This document shows positions 53,476-62,757 of a DNA stretch of 64,000 nucleotides, piece by piece (position 1 is the stretch's first letter; each line of letters starts with the position of its first letter). Under the pieces are notes generated by a model. That model saw nothing but the letters and a program-made list of their open reading frames with translations, searched no databases and was not told the DNA's origin. The stretch spans positions 1 through 64,000 of the forward strand of contig CAMAXF010000008.1 in the NCBI GenBank assembly GCA_945862305.1, given 5' to 3'. This DNA is from Bordetella parapertussis (GTDB lineage Bacteria; Pseudomonadota; Gammaproteobacteria; Burkholderiales; Burkholderiaceae_A). The translations under genes and the position numbers were made by a program.

Positions 53476-53485
53476 AGCGGGCTTT
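53460..53485 (+). terminator. possible weak terminator after prs
   Basis: AGCCC-act-GCT pairs with AGC-GGGCT (53460-53470 with 53476-53483), followed by only three T before C-rich sequence. 24 bases after the prs stop. Weak by T-tract; may act as a pause or attenuator. Confidence 0.35.
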
Positions 53486-53545
53486 CCCTCTGAGGCTGGT
53501 CGCGGCCCAGGGGCCTGTTCACCACATTTAGAAGCGGAGTGCATT

Positions 53546-54160
53546 ATGAAATTTTCCACGTCCACCGTGGTTGCAACCCGCCGTTCTGCTGAAGGATCGC
53601 GTGCGAGCCGCCGCCTTCGTCGGGATGGCAAGCTGCCAGGCATTGTGTATGGCGGCAAGGGCGAGCCCATCGCCATTGAAATGGATCACAACCCCATTTT
53701 TCTCGCGCTGAAGGTTGAGTCCTTCCATGCGTCCATCCTGAAGCTCGAGCTCGACGGCAAGAGCGAGCAGGTGCTCCTGCGCGACTTCCAAATGCACCCG
53801 TTCAAGGCCCAGGTGCTGCACATCGACTTCCAACGTGTCGAGGCCGATCAGCTTCTGCACAAGAAGGTGCCTTTGCACTTTGTGGGTCAGGATGTCTCCC
53901 CCGCCGTCAAGCTCGATGCCGCCATCGTCAGCCATGTGCTCAACGAGCTCGAGATCAGCTGCCTGCCCAAAGACCTGCCGGAGTTCATCGAGGTCGACCT
54001 CTCCAAGCTTGCGGTTGGCCACTCGGTTCACGTCAAGGACATCAGCCTGCCCGCAGGCGTGACCCTCGTGGCACACGGCCAGGACAACCCCGTTGTTGCC
54101 ACGGCCAGCAAGCCTGGCGGCAAGGACGACGCTGCCCCGGCTGACGCCACTGCAGGCTAA
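53546..54160 (+). CDS. rplY: 50S ribosomal protein L25/general stress protein Ctc
   Basis: Binds 5S rRNA. 204 residues, the longer CTC form: N-terminal L25 domain (about 5-95; [17 protein letters not shown]), a C-terminal beta domain (about 100-185) and an Ala/Asp-rich tail. The frame is open far upstream, but ATG 53546 ([13 protein letters not shown]) has GGAG and matches homologues. Followed by pth. Confidence 0.96.
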   Translation: MKFSTSTVVATRRSAEGSRASRRLRRDGKLPGIVYGGKGEPIAIEMDHNPIFLALKVESFHASILKLELDGKSEQVLLRDFQMHPFKAQVLHIDFQRVEADQLLHKKVPLHFVGQDVSPAVKLDAAIVSHVLNELEISCLPKDLPEFIEVDLSKLAVGHSVHVKDISLPAGVTLVAHGQDNPVVATASKPGGKDDAAPADATAG

Positions 54161-54193
54161 GCAGCGCGGTCTGCGCGCCGGCCGCACCGCGCC

Positions 54194-54817
54194 ATGACCA
54201 TTCGCCTGATCGCCGGCCTCGGAAACCCTGGGGCCGGCTACTCTGAAACCCGCCACAACGCGGGTTTCTGGTTTGTGGATGCCCTGGCCGCCCGCGGCCT
54301 GGGCGCCGGCCCCGCCAGTTGGTCCTCCGAGTCCCGATTCAAGGGTCATGCTGCGAAGGTCGCGGCCCCGGGTTTGGTCGCTGGTGGCCTCTGGCTGCTC
54401 AAGCCAGACACCTTCATGAACCGCTCCGGGGCGGCTGTGCAGCCCATGCGCCACTTCTACCAAATCGAACCACAAGAACTGCTGGTGGTTCACGATGAGC
54501 TCGACCTGCCACCCGGACAGATTCGGCTCAAACAAGGCGGTGGCCACGGCGGCCACAACGGCATTCGAGACATTGCGACCGCCCTGGGCGATGCCAATTT
54601 CTGGCGGCTGCGCCTGGGCATTGGCCACCCCCGAACCCTCGGGCTGGAGCAGGCCGTGGCGGACTTCGTCCTGCAGCGGCCGCGGCCAGACGAATCCACT
54701 GCGCTGGGCCAGGCCATCGATCGTGCACTGCAGGCCTTGCCTGCGCTTCTTCGGGGGGATGCGGCTGCAGCGCAACGGCTGCTCCACGTCGACCCTCCCG
54801 CACAGCCCAACCCCTGA
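54194..54817 (+). CDS. pth: peptidyl-tRNA hydrolase (Pth)
   Basis: Frees tRNA from drop-off peptidyl-tRNA. 207 residues: [24 protein letters not shown] (Asn and catalytic His about residues 13 and 23), [10 protein letters not shown] and [24 protein letters not shown]. Typical length. Between rplY and ychF as usual. Confidence 0.97.
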   Translation: MTIRLIAGLGNPGAGYSETRHNAGFWFVDALAARGLGAGPASWSSESRFKGHAAKVAAPGLVAGGLWLLKPDTFMNRSGAAVQPMRHFYQIEPQELLVVHDELDLPPGQIRLKQGGGHGGHNGIRDIATALGDANFWRLRLGIGHPRTLGLEQAVADFVLQRPRPDESTALGQAIDRALQALPALLRGDAAAAQRLLHVDPPAQPNP

Positions 54818-54827
54818 AAGGACACCC

Positions 54828-55919
54828 ATGGCACTTCAATGCGGCATCGTCGGCCTGCCCAATGTTGGCAAGAGCACCCTCTTCAATGCACTGACCAAGG
54901 CGGGCATCGCTGCAGAGAACTATCCCTTCTGCACCATTGAGCCCAACACCGGCATCGTGGAGCTGCCCGACCCACGCCTACACCAGCTCGCTGCCATCGT
55001 GTCGCCCGAACGTGTCATGCCGGCCACCGTCGAGTTTGTCGACATTGCAGGACTGGTGGCCGGTGCCAGCAAAGGCGAAGGCCTTGGCAACCAATTCCTG
55101 GCCAACATTCGTGAGACCGATGCGATTGTGAATGTGGTGCGCTGCTTCGAAGACGAGAACGTGGTGCACGTGAATGGGCGGGTGGACCCATTGGCGGACA
55201 TCGAGACCATCGAGACCGAGCTGGCCCTGGCCGACCTGGCCGGCCTTGAGAAGCAGCTCGTCAAGGCGCAGAAGCTCGCTCGCTCGGGCGACAAGGAGGC
55301 CGCCAAGCTCGTGGCCGTTCTTGAGAAATGCCAGGTGCAGCTCGACAAGGCCAAGCCCATTCGGGGCCTGGGCCTGGACGCCGACGAACGCGCACTGATC
55401 CGGCCCCTCTTTTTCATCACGGCCAAGCCCGCGATGTTTGTGGCCAATGTGAAGGAGGGTGGCTTTGCGCAGAACCCGCACCTGGCCGCACTCGAGGCCT
55501 ATGCAGCTGAGCAACGTGCGCCGGTGGTGGCCATCTGTGCAGCCGTCGAGGCCGAGATTGCAGACATGGCCGACGAGGACAAGTCTGTGTTCCTGGCGGA
55601 CATGGGCATGACGGAGCCAGGCCTTGACCGCCTGATTCGGGCGGCATTCGGGCTCCTTGGACTACAGACCTACTTCACCGCCGGCGTCAAAGAGGTTCGG
55701 GCCTGGACGGTGCGCGTGGGCGCCACGGCACCGCAGGCCGCCGGTGTGATCCACACCGATTTCGAACGAGGCTTCATTCGGGCCGAGGTGATTGGCTTTG
55801 AGGATTACGTGGCCTGCAAGGGCGAGCAGGGTGCCAAAGAGTCCGGCAAGATGCGGCTCGAGGGAAAAGACTACGTCGTCAAGGATGGCGACGTCATGCA
55901 CTTTCGCTTTAACGTGTGA
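54828..55919 (+). CDS. ychF: redox-regulated ATPase YchF (OBG family)
   Basis: Ribosome-binding P-loop ATPase of the OBG family that prefers ATP. 363 residues: G1 [15 protein letters not shown] (about 8-22), G3 [17 protein letters not shown], a coiled-coil insertion (about 125-200) and a TGS domain at the C-terminus (ending [14 protein letters not shown]). The G4 position reads VANVKEGG instead of NKxD, as in YchF proteins. AAAGGA lies before ATG 54828. The end overlaps rsmD by 11 bases. Confidence 0.97.
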   Translation: MALQCGIVGLPNVGKSTLFNALTKAGIAAENYPFCTIEPNTGIVELPDPRLHQLAAIVSPERVMPATVEFVDIAGLVAGASKGEGLGNQFLANIRETDAIVNVVRCFEDENVVHVNGRVDPLADIETIETELALADLAGLEKQLVKAQKLARSGDKEAAKLVAVLEKCQVQLDKAKPIRGLGLDADERALIRPLFFITAKPAMFVANVKEGGFAQNPHLAALEAYAAEQRAPVVAICAAVEAEIADMADEDKSVFLADMGMTEPGLDRLIRAAFGLLGLQTYFTAGVKEVRAWTVRVGATAPQAAGVIHTDFERGFIRAEVIGFEDYVACKGEQGAKESGKMRLEGKDYVVKDGDVMHFRFNV

Positions 55920-56520
55920 GCCGGGCCAGGCCGAAGTAAACCTGCCCTGCACGATCGGAGCGGACCAGTTCCAGGCCATGGGCCTGCAGGTGGGTTTCAA
56001 AGGCCCCCGCAATGGGCTCATCCGATTCCAAGTACAGGCAGCCGCCATCGGCCAGGTGCGGCACGGTGAGCACCACCATGCTGGGCAGCCGATGCTCCGA
56101 GAACGGTGGGTCTAGAAAAATGAGTTCATAGGGCGTCGCCTGCGGCTCACCGGCCCGCTGGGCAAGCCAGCTGGCTGCATCGGCCCGAAGCACCGTCACT
56201 GCAGTGGCGTCGAGCCGAGCCTTGGTGGTCGACAGGGCAGAGACCACCTGCGGGTCGTGGTCGAGCAGGGTCACACTGGCGGCCCCACGCGAGGCGGCCT
56301 CAAAGCCCAAGGCTCCCGAACCAGCAAATGGGTCGAGCACACGCGCAGCCGACATGGGCACGGGCATCCAGGTGACGAGCCAGTTGAAGACGGTCTCGCG
56401 AACCCGGTCTGGTGTGGGGCGAAGGTCGGGCCGATCGGGCACGGGCAGCAGGCTGCGCCGCCACTGGCCCGCGATGATGCGCACCGAACCTGGCTGCGCC
56501 AGACTGCGCCGTGGCGTCAC
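55909..56520 (-). CDS. rsmD: 16S rRNA (guanine966-N2)-methyltransferase (RsmD)
   Basis: Methylates G966 of 16S rRNA. 203 residues: [35 protein letters not shown] motif [20 protein letters not shown] and catalytic FLDPPF (about residues 130-135). In many bacteria coaD follows directly; here coaD lies 7 kb away (63663). Its start overlaps the end of the M16 peptidase gene by 4 bases (ATGA). Confidence 0.96.
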   Translation of the reverse strand: MTPRRSLAQPGSVRIIAGQWRRSLLPVPDRPDLRPTPDRVRETVFNWLVTWMPVPMSAARVLDPFAGSGALGFEAASRGAASVTLLDHDPQVVSALSTTKARLDATAVTVLRADAASWLAQRAGEPQATPYELIFLDPPFSEHRLPSMVVLTVPHLADGGCLYLESDEPIAGAFETHLQAHGLELVRSDRAGQVYFGLARLTR

Positions 56521-57983
56521 GGGGATGGCACGGGTGCGGGAGACGGCACGGCTGCGGGAGAAGGCGCCGGCTCCCCACCAACCACCACCACGGTCATGGC
56601 ATCGAGGACCAGTCGCCGGGCCAGGACATCTGCGATGTCCTCCTGATTCACGGCAGCCACGCGCTCAGACCAGGTGTCGAGGTAGTCGAGTGGCAGGCGG
56701 TAGAAGGCCATCTGGGCCAGGTTGTCGAGCAGCTTGCGGTTGGAATCCAGGCGCAGCGCAAAGCCACCCAGCAGGTTCTTCTTGGCCGCCTCCAGCTCCG
56801 CCTCGGTGGCCCCCTTCTGCACAAAATCGGTCAGCACAGACCGCACCACCGTGAGCGCCTCTGCCGAGCGATCGCGCTGGGTCTGTAGCCCAATGAAGAA
56901 CGGGCCCGGCTGGGCCAGTGGCTGAACGGCAGAGAACACGCTGTAGGAAAGCCCCCGCTTCTCACGCACCTCGTGGGTGAGGCGGGCCGTGAAGCCGCCG
57001 CCACCCAGGATGTGATTGGCCACCAGCATGGGGAAGAAATCCAGGCGGTCGGATCGGCTCATCATGGGCAGGCCCAGCCAGATGTGGCTCTGGTTGGCGG
57101 GGTGGGGCTGACGAATCTCAGTGGCCTTGGCCGGTGGCACGGCCGGCAAAAGCGAGAGCCAGGCCACATCCGATCGAATGGCCAGGGCCTGGTGAGATGG
57201 GTCCTGAACGCGCTGGGTCAAGGGCGCAAGCAGTGCGTCGGCCAGGGCCTTGGCATCGGCCAGGCTGAGGTCTCCCACGAGAGCCACCGACATGCGCTCA
57301 GGCCGCCAGAAGCGCGCATGAAAGGCGGCGAGGTGGTCGGCTGCGATGGCCTGCAAAGAGGCCTGTGTGGACTGCCGCCCGTAGGGATGGTCTCCGTACA
57401 TGGAAGACCACAAGGCCCGGGTGGCCAAGGCCTGGGGCCGGGTGAGGGACTCTAGAAGGCCCGCCACCGAGCGGTCTCGCTCGCGTGCCACGACCGCAGC
57501 GTCATAGGCCGGGTCGGACAGCTGACGCGCTGCCCAGGCGACGGCCTCGTTGCGAACGGCGGAATCCGAGAGAAACCGGTATCGGATGCCCACCCGATCC
57601 TGCGAGACCGATTCAGAACGCTGGATGGCCAGCGCGGCCATGGCCTGGCCCACCTCTTCTTCCGACCTCGCAGGCCGGTCCGCGACGGCCGCCAGGCCCC
57701 GGTTGGACAGGCTCGCCGTCAGGCCCGCCAGGCCTTCCAGGCCCACGGGATCCCAGCGACTGCCTGCATCGATCTCGATGGCGAGGTCGACCATGGGGAT
57801 GCCACGCGCAGGAACAAAGAGCACCTCCACGCCCTGCGCGGATCGAAATGACTGGATGCGGTTCGAGGCCTTCTCAGCGGCGGCCACCCCCACATCGACG
57901 GTTTTCACTTCAGCCCGCACCGAGCCCATGGCCGTGACCATGACCACAGCAGCCAGCACCTTGACGGACAAAAGATTGCGCAT
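56517..57983 (-). CDS. M16 family peptidase homologue without zinc site (PqqL-like partner)
   Basis: Secreted M16 homologue, 488 residues. Signal peptide about 1-24 (MGSVRAEV). The two-lobe M16 fold is recognisable (SFRSAQGVEVLFVPARGIPMVDLAIEIDAGSRWDP lead pattern), but the place of the HxxEH zinc motif reads GLAGLTASLSNRG, so it is probably the non-catalytic half of a heterodimer with the active protein encoded just upstream (57993). The C-terminus is Pro-rich. GAGGAG precedes the ATG. Together they should degrade peptides in the periplasm; targets unknown. Confidence 0.88.
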   Translation of the reverse strand: MRNLLSVKVLAAVVMVTAMGSVRAEVKTVDVGVAAAEKASNRIQSFRSAQGVEVLFVPARGIPMVDLAIEIDAGSRWDPVGLEGLAGLTASLSNRGLAAVADRPARSEEEVGQAMAALAIQRSESVSQDRVGIRYRFLSDSAVRNEAVAWAARQLSDPAYDAAVVARERDRSVAGLLESLTRPQALATRALWSSMYGDHPYGRQSTQASLQAIAADHLAAFHARFWRPERMSVALVGDLSLADAKALADALLAPLTQRVQDPSHQALAIRSDVAWLSLLPAVPPAKATEIRQPHPANQSHIWLGLPMMSRSDRLDFFPMLVANHILGGGGFTARLTHEVREKRGLSYSVFSAVQPLAQPGPFFIGLQTQRDRSAEALTVVRSVLTDFVQKGATEAELEAAKKNLLGGFALRLDSNRKLLDNLAQMAFYRLPLDYLDTWSERVAAVNQEDIADVLARRLVLDAMTVVVVGGEPAPSPAAVPSPAPVPSP

Positions 57984-57992
57984 GGTCTCTCC

Positions 57993-59408
57993 TCAGTGCC
58001 GCAGCACGGGGGCTGCAAAGCCCCGACGGCTGGCGGTGTCCAGTGGCTGCGGCAGCAGTTCGATGAGCGTGGACTGGTCGTCCTGGAAGATGGTCTTGGC
58101 CACGCGTTGCACATCCTCTGGCGTGATGGCATCGAGCAGCTGCAGCCAGTCGGTGGCATCGGCCAGGGGCCGGCCCGCAGTGACCAGGCGGCCCACCTCC
58201 ATCGCCTTTGAGAAGAGCGAGTCTTGCTTGTAGACCTGCGAGGCCTTGGCCTGCCTGCGAATGAGATTGAGCTCGTCCTGAGACACCCCCTGGGAGGCGA
58301 TCTTGGCCAGTTCAGCCTCGACATCGCGAAGGACCTCCCTCACACCGACACCTTTGGCGGGCGTGGCTTCCACCAAGAACAGTCCTGGTCCTCGAGACAC
58401 GGCGTCGGCCTGTGTGCCCACGCTCACGGCGCGCCGACTCTCGCGCACGAGCCCACGCTGTAGCCGCCCAAAATCAGGATGGTCAAGCAGGGTCGACAAG
58501 ACCCCGAGCGCCACGACATCCCGGGCCACGGGGTTGTCCGGGGAGACTGGGCCATCTCCCGGGCCCAGGGTGGGCGCCCGCCAGGCTTTAAAGAAGAAGG
58601 CATTCTCAGCCGGCGCAGAGACCTGCGCCTCACGCGCGCCCAACTGCTTGGGCTCGACCACGGCCGAGCCTGTGGGAAGGGTTTTCGGAGACCAATTTTT
58701 GTAGAGGCGCTCCACCTCGGCCAAGACCGCCTGCGCATCGACATCGCCCGCAACCACCACGGTGGCATTGTTGGGGGCATACCACTGGTCGTACCAGCCA
58801 CGGGCATCATCGGGTGTGAGGGCCTTCAAGTCTGCCATCCAGCCAATGATGGGGTGTCGCACCGGCGAGGCCACAAACGCCCGCGACATCAGGGCCTCAT
58901 AGGCCAGGCCTGATGGGCTGTCGTCGGTGCGAAGGCGCCGCTCCTCCATCACCACCAGGATCTCCTTGGCGAACTCCTCGTTGGTGAACTGCAGGTTCTG
59001 CATGCGGTCGGCCTCGAGGGCCATGACATCGAAGAGGGCATCGCGATGCACCTGCTGAAAGTAGCCGGTGTACTCCCGAGATGTGAAGGCATTCTCGCGG
59101 CCACCCAGGGCGGCCACGCGGCGGCTGAACTCACCAGCAGCCAAGGTCTTGGTGCCCTTGAACATCATGTGCTCGAGCACGTGGGCCAGGCCCGTCTTGC
59201 CGGGCTGCTCGTCCATGGAGCCCGCCTTGATCCAGACCATGTGCAGGGCAGTCGGCGCACGACGGTCTTCAAAGACCACCACCCGCAGACCATTGGCAAG
59301 GGTCTGGTCGAGGCTTGGTGTGGACTGCATGCTGCGCGCCGCAGCCGGCAGCATCAGGGTGATCAAGGCGCCTACAATGGCCGCAACGGCTCGTCTGCTT
59401 GTTCTCAT
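57993..59408 (-). CDS. M16 family zinc peptidase, catalytic subunit
   Basis: Secreted zinc metallopeptidase, 471 residues from ATG 59408. Signal-type N-terminus (about 1-26), then the NGLRVVVFEDRRAPT lead and the inverted zinc motif HVLEH (about 75-79) with the third ligand Glu in the VVMEERRLR helix (about 155). The frame is open much further upstream, over ftsY, but homologues start here. Forms a pair with the inactive homologue 9 bases downstream. Divergent from ftsY with 22 bases between start codons. Confidence 0.9.
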   Translation of the reverse strand: MRTSRRAVAAIVGALITLMLPAAARSMQSTPSLDQTLANGLRVVVFEDRRAPTALHMVWIKAGSMDEQPGKTGLAHVLEHMMFKGTKTLAAGEFSRRVAALGGRENAFTSREYTGYFQQVHRDALFDVMALEADRMQNLQFTNEEFAKEILVVMEERRLRTDDSPSGLAYEALMSRAFVASPVRHPIIGWMADLKALTPDDARGWYDQWYAPNNATVVVAGDVDAQAVLAEVERLYKNWSPKTLPTGSAVVEPKQLGAREAQVSAPAENAFFFKAWRAPTLGPGDGPVSPDNPVARDVVALGVLSTLLDHPDFGRLQRGLVRESRRAVSVGTQADAVSRGPGLFLVEATPAKGVGVREVLRDVEAELAKIASQGVSQDELNLIRRQAKASQVYKQDSLFSKAMEVGRLVTAGRPLADATDWLQLLDAITPEDVQRVAKTIFQDDQSTLIELLPQPLDTASRRGFAAPVLRH

Positions 59409-59430
59409 CTCGAAAAAGACCACTCCATCC

Positions 59431-60357
59431 ATGATTGGGTTCCTCAACACCGGCGGTTTCTCCCGACTCAAGTCGGGCCTCTCCAAGACCCGCGCCGCGC
59501 TCGGCCGTCTCATCGGGCGGCCGGTGGTCGACGACGACTGGTTTGAAGAGGTTGAATCAGCCCTGATCATGGCAGATGCGGGGGCCCGCACCAGCCAAGA
59601 CCTTGTCGCAAGTCTGCGCCAAAGCCTGCGGTCCTCGCCCGTCGACCCCACAGCCAACCCTGAGGCATTGGCCGATCGACTCATTGAACTGCTCGCATCT
59701 CGGCTGGCCAGCCTGTCATCTGTGAGGCAGCCCGGCCCCGCAGCCGGGCCCCGGGTGCTCATGGTGGTTGGTGTCAACGGTGCAGGAAAGACCACCTCCA
59801 TCGGCAAGCTGGCCCACCACTTCCAGGCCCAAGGCGAAAAAGTGCTGCTGGCGGCCGGAGACACCTTCCGGGCAGCAGCCCAAGAGCAGCTCCAGGCCTG
59901 GGGAAGTCGCAATGGCGTGGACGTCATTGCACAGGCCCAGGGCGACCCCGCGGCCGTGGCCTTCGATGCCATCAAGGCCGGTGAGGCTCGCGGCGCGAGC
60001 CTGGTGATGGTCGACACCGCTGGCCGGCTGCCCACCCAACTGCATCTCATGGAGGAACTTAAAAAGGTGAAGCGGGTGATGGGCAAGGCCATGGCCGGCG
60101 CGCCCCACGAGACCTGGCTGGTCGTCGATGGCGGTACCGGTCAGAACGCCGTGGCACAGACCAAGGCCTTCGATGATGCGCTGGGGCTGACCGGCCTCAT
60201 GGTCACCAAGCTCGATGGCACGGCCAAGGGCGGTGTGCTGCTGGCCCTGGCCCAGGAGCGGCCCATTCCCGTGCAGTTCGTGGGCGTGGGGGAAGGCATT
60301 GAAGATCTGCAGCCCTTTGACCCCAAGGCCTTCGCGGCCGCACTGGTCCAGCCTTAA
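59431..60357 (+). CDS. ftsY: signal recognition particle receptor FtsY
   Basis: GTPase that docks SRP-ribosome complexes at the membrane. 308 residues, a short form without the long acidic A domain of E. coli. N domain (about 1-90; FSRLKSGLSKTRAALGRLIG), G domain with G1 VNGAGKTTSIGKLAHH, insertion box DTFRAAAQEQLQAW, G3 DTAGRLPTQ, the GGTGQNAVAQ motif and G4 TKLDGTAKGG. The stop shares TTAA with the convergent decarboxylase stop. Confidence 0.96.
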   Translation: MIGFLNTGGFSRLKSGLSKTRAALGRLIGRPVVDDDWFEEVESALIMADAGARTSQDLVASLRQSLRSSPVDPTANPEALADRLIELLASRLASLSSVRQPGPAAGPRVLMVVGVNGAGKTTSIGKLAHHFQAQGEKVLLAAGDTFRAAAQEQLQAWGSRNGVDVIAQAQGDPAAVAFDAIKAGEARGASLVMVDTAGRLPTQLHLMEELKKVKRVMGKAMAGAPHETWLVVDGGTGQNAVAQTKAFDDALGLTGLMVTKLDGTAKGGVLLALAQERPIPVQFVGVGEGIEDLQPFDPKAFAAALVQP

Positions 60358-62639
60358 GACTGCGGCACGCAGTCCACGAAGTAAGCGCGCTCGCCGTTGC
60401 GGTCTTGTTCCACCAGCCCGTGGATGTCCGCCTCAAAGCCTGGGAAGGCGGCATTGAACTCACGCGCAAACTGCAAATAACGCACGATGGTTCGATTGAA
60501 TCGCTCTCCTGGAATGAGCAATGGAATGCCCGGCGGATAGGGCGTGAGCAGGCTCGTCGTGATGCGGCCCTCGAGGTCATCGATGGGCACACGCTCGGTC
60601 TTGCGATGGGCCACCGATGCAAAGGCATCTGCAGGCTTCATGGCCGGCTCCATGTTGGAGGTGTACATCTCGGTGGTGAGCCGGGCGATGTCATAAGACT
60701 TGTAGGTGTCGTGTAGCTGCTGACAGAGGTCTCGAAGGCCCACGCGTTCGTACTTGGGCTGGGCCGCACAGAACTCGGGGATCACCCGCCACATGGGCTG
60801 GTTCTTGTCGTAGTCGTCCTTGAACTGCTGAAGGGCCGTGAGCAGCGTGTTCCAGCGGCCCTTGGTGATGCCAATCGTGAACATGATGAAGAACGAGTAG
60901 AGGCCTGTCTTCTCGACGATCACGCCGTGTTCGGCCAGGTACTTGGTGACGACCGAGGCCGGAATGCCCTGGGCGTCGAACTCGCCCTTGATGTTCAGGC
61001 CTGGCGTGACGATGGTGGCCTTGATCGGGTCGAGCATGTTGAAGCCCGGCACGAGGTTCTCAAAGCCGTGCCATTCATCGTTGGGCTTGAGCTCCCACTG
61101 CTCGCGGTGGGCCATGCCATCGCTGTCGGCCTGAAACTCGGCCGGTCCCCAGACCTTGAACCACCAGTCCTTGTCACCGAACTCGTCCTCCACCTTGCGC
61201 ATGGCCCGTCGAAAGTCCAGGGCCTCGACGATGCTCTCTTCAACCAGTGCGGTTCCCCCGGGAGGCTCCATCATGGCCGCCGCCACATCCAGCGAGGCAA
61301 TGATGGCGTACTGCGGGCTGGTGGAGGTGTGCATCAGGTAGGCCTCGTTGAAGAGGTCTCGGTCGAGCTGCCGCGTGTCCGACTCCTGCACCAGAATTTG
61401 TGAGGCCTGGGAGAGTCCCGCAAGCAGTTTGTGGGTCGACTGGGTCGAGAAGATCATGGGGTCATGCGGGCGGGGGCGATCCTTGCCAATCGCATGCATG
61501 TCTCTGTAGAAGTCATGAAAGGCCGCATGCGGCAGCCAGGCCTCATCGAAATGCAGGGTGTCAATGGTGTTGCCGAGCACCTCCTTGAGCATCTCCACGT
61601 TGTAGAGCACACCGTCGTAGGTGCTCTGCGTGATGGTGAGGATGCGTGGCTTGGGCTGGCCGTTGGCCTTGGCCTTGGCCCAGGCCTCCTTGGCAAATGG
61701 GTTGTTCTGAATCTTGGCCTCGATGGCTGCAGGCTCGAACTCGCTGAGCGGAATGGGGCCGATGATGCCCAGGTGATTGCGGGTGGGCATGAGAAAGACC
61801 GGGATGGCACCCGTCATCGTGATGGCATGCAGCACGCTCTTGTGGCAATTGCGGTCGACCACCACGATGTCGCCCGGGGCGACTGCGGCATGCCAGACAA
61901 TCTTGTTGGATGTCGAGGTGCCATTGGTCACAAAGAAGCAGTGGTCTGCGCTGAAGATTCGGGCGGCGTTTTTTTCAGACTCGGCCACCGGCCCCGTGTG
62001 GTCGAGCAGTTGGCCGAGCTCGTCGACGGCATTGCAGACATCGGCCCGCAGCATGTTCTCGCCAAAGAACTGGTGGAACATCTGGCCCACAGGCGCCTTG
62101 AGGAAGGCGACGCCACCGGAGTGGCCGGGGCAGTGCCAGGAATAGGAGCCATCCTGCGCGTAGTGCAGCAGGGCCCGAAAGAATGGGGGCGCGAGGGAAT
62201 CGAGATAAGACTTGGCCTCGCGGATGATGTGCCGGGCCACGAACTCTGGCGTGTCCTCAAACATGTGAATGAAGCCATGCAGTTCGCGCAGCACATCGTT
62301 GGGAATGTGGCGCGAGGTTCTGGTCTCTCCATAGAGGTAGATGGGGATCTCGGCATTGCGGAATCGAATCTCACTCACGAAGGCCCGCAAGTTGCGGAGG
62401 GCGTGGGTGACCTCTTCTTTGCTTCCGGCGCCAAACTCTTCGTCATCGATGGACAGCACAAAGGCAGAGGCCCGCGACTGTTGCTGCGCAAACTGGGCGA
62501 GGTCGCCGTAGCTGGTGACACCCAGCACCTCCATGCCCTCTTTTTCCAGGGCATCGGCCAGCGCACGAATGCCCAGTCCAGAGGTGTTCTCGGAGCGAAA
62601 GTCCTCGTCGATGATGACGATGGGGAAACGAAACTTCAT
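60354..62639 (-). CDS. biodegradative-type Orn/Lys/Arg decarboxylase
   Basis: PLP-dependent decarboxylase of ornithine, lysine or arginine, 761 residues, full length for the group. Response-regulator-like wing domain (about 1-130), PLP core with the Schiff-base Lys in STQSTHKLLAGLSQ (about residue 402) and FDEAWLPHAAF, and the C-terminal domain with the TPYPPGIPLLIPGER motif (about 705-719). The exact substrate cannot be told. Roles may be polyamine synthesis or acid resistance. No antiporter gene is adjacent. GGAAAGG precedes the ATG and TAAGAT at about 62668-62673 could be its -10, so it has a normal leader. Divergent from rpoH. Confidence 0.93.
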   Translation of the reverse strand: MKFRFPIVIIDEDFRSENTSGLGIRALADALEKEGMEVLGVTSYGDLAQFAQQQSRASAFVLSIDDEEFGAGSKEEVTHALRNLRAFVSEIRFRNAEIPIYLYGETRTSRHIPNDVLRELHGFIHMFEDTPEFVARHIIREAKSYLDSLAPPFFRALLHYAQDGSYSWHCPGHSGGVAFLKAPVGQMFHQFFGENMLRADVCNAVDELGQLLDHTGPVAESEKNAARIFSADHCFFVTNGTSTSNKIVWHAAVAPGDIVVVDRNCHKSVLHAITMTGAIPVFLMPTRNHLGIIGPIPLSEFEPAAIEAKIQNNPFAKEAWAKAKANGQPKPRILTITQSTYDGVLYNVEMLKEVLGNTIDTLHFDEAWLPHAAFHDFYRDMHAIGKDRPRPHDPMIFSTQSTHKLLAGLSQASQILVQESDTRQLDRDLFNEAYLMHTSTSPQYAIIASLDVAAAMMEPPGGTALVEESIVEALDFRRAMRKVEDEFGDKDWWFKVWGPAEFQADSDGMAHREQWELKPNDEWHGFENLVPGFNMLDPIKATIVTPGLNIKGEFDAQGIPASVVTKYLAEHGVIVEKTGLYSFFIMFTIGITKGRWNTLLTALQQFKDDYDKNQPMWRVIPEFCAAQPKYERVGLRDLCQQLHDTYKSYDIARLTTEMYTSNMEPAMKPADAFASVAHRKTERVPIDDLEGRITTSLLTPYPPGIPLLIPGERFNRTIVRYLQFAREFNAAFPGFEADIHGLVEQDRNGERAYFVDCVPQS

Positions 62640-62699
62640 GGTGGGGGCCTTTCCACAGACGGTGGCTGATCTTAGGGCAAAAACGCGGGCCTCATGAGA

Positions 62700-62726
62700 C
62701 TAGCACTCTCATGTGTCGAGTGCTAA
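62700..62726 (+). promoter_or_regulatory. CIRCE element (HrcA operator) upstream of rpoH
   Basis: CTAGCACTC (62700-62708), nine-base spacer, GAGTGCTAA (62718-62726): one mismatch to the CIRCE consensus TTAGCACTC-N9-GAGTGCTAA. The right arm overlaps an extended -10, TG-c-TAAAAT (62721-62729), so bound HrcA should block rpoH transcription. Confidence 0.93.
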
Positions 62727-62729
62727 AAT
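62721..62729 (+). promoter_or_regulatory. extended -10 promoter element of rpoH
   Basis: TGCTAAAAT fits the extended -10 pattern TGnTAtAAT. No good -35 (TAGCAC at 17 bp). Predicted start near 62736 leaves a leader of about 22 bases with AGGGGGAG before ATG 62758, and rules out the in-frame ATG at 62728. Confidence 0.65.
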
Positions 62730-62757
62730 GGCGTCAACCCAGGGGGAGACAAGACAC

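Noticed and set aside
53528..54829. 433-codon minus-strand frame opposite rplY and pth
   Set aside because: Covers two certain genes in antisense, no start signal and no known domain.
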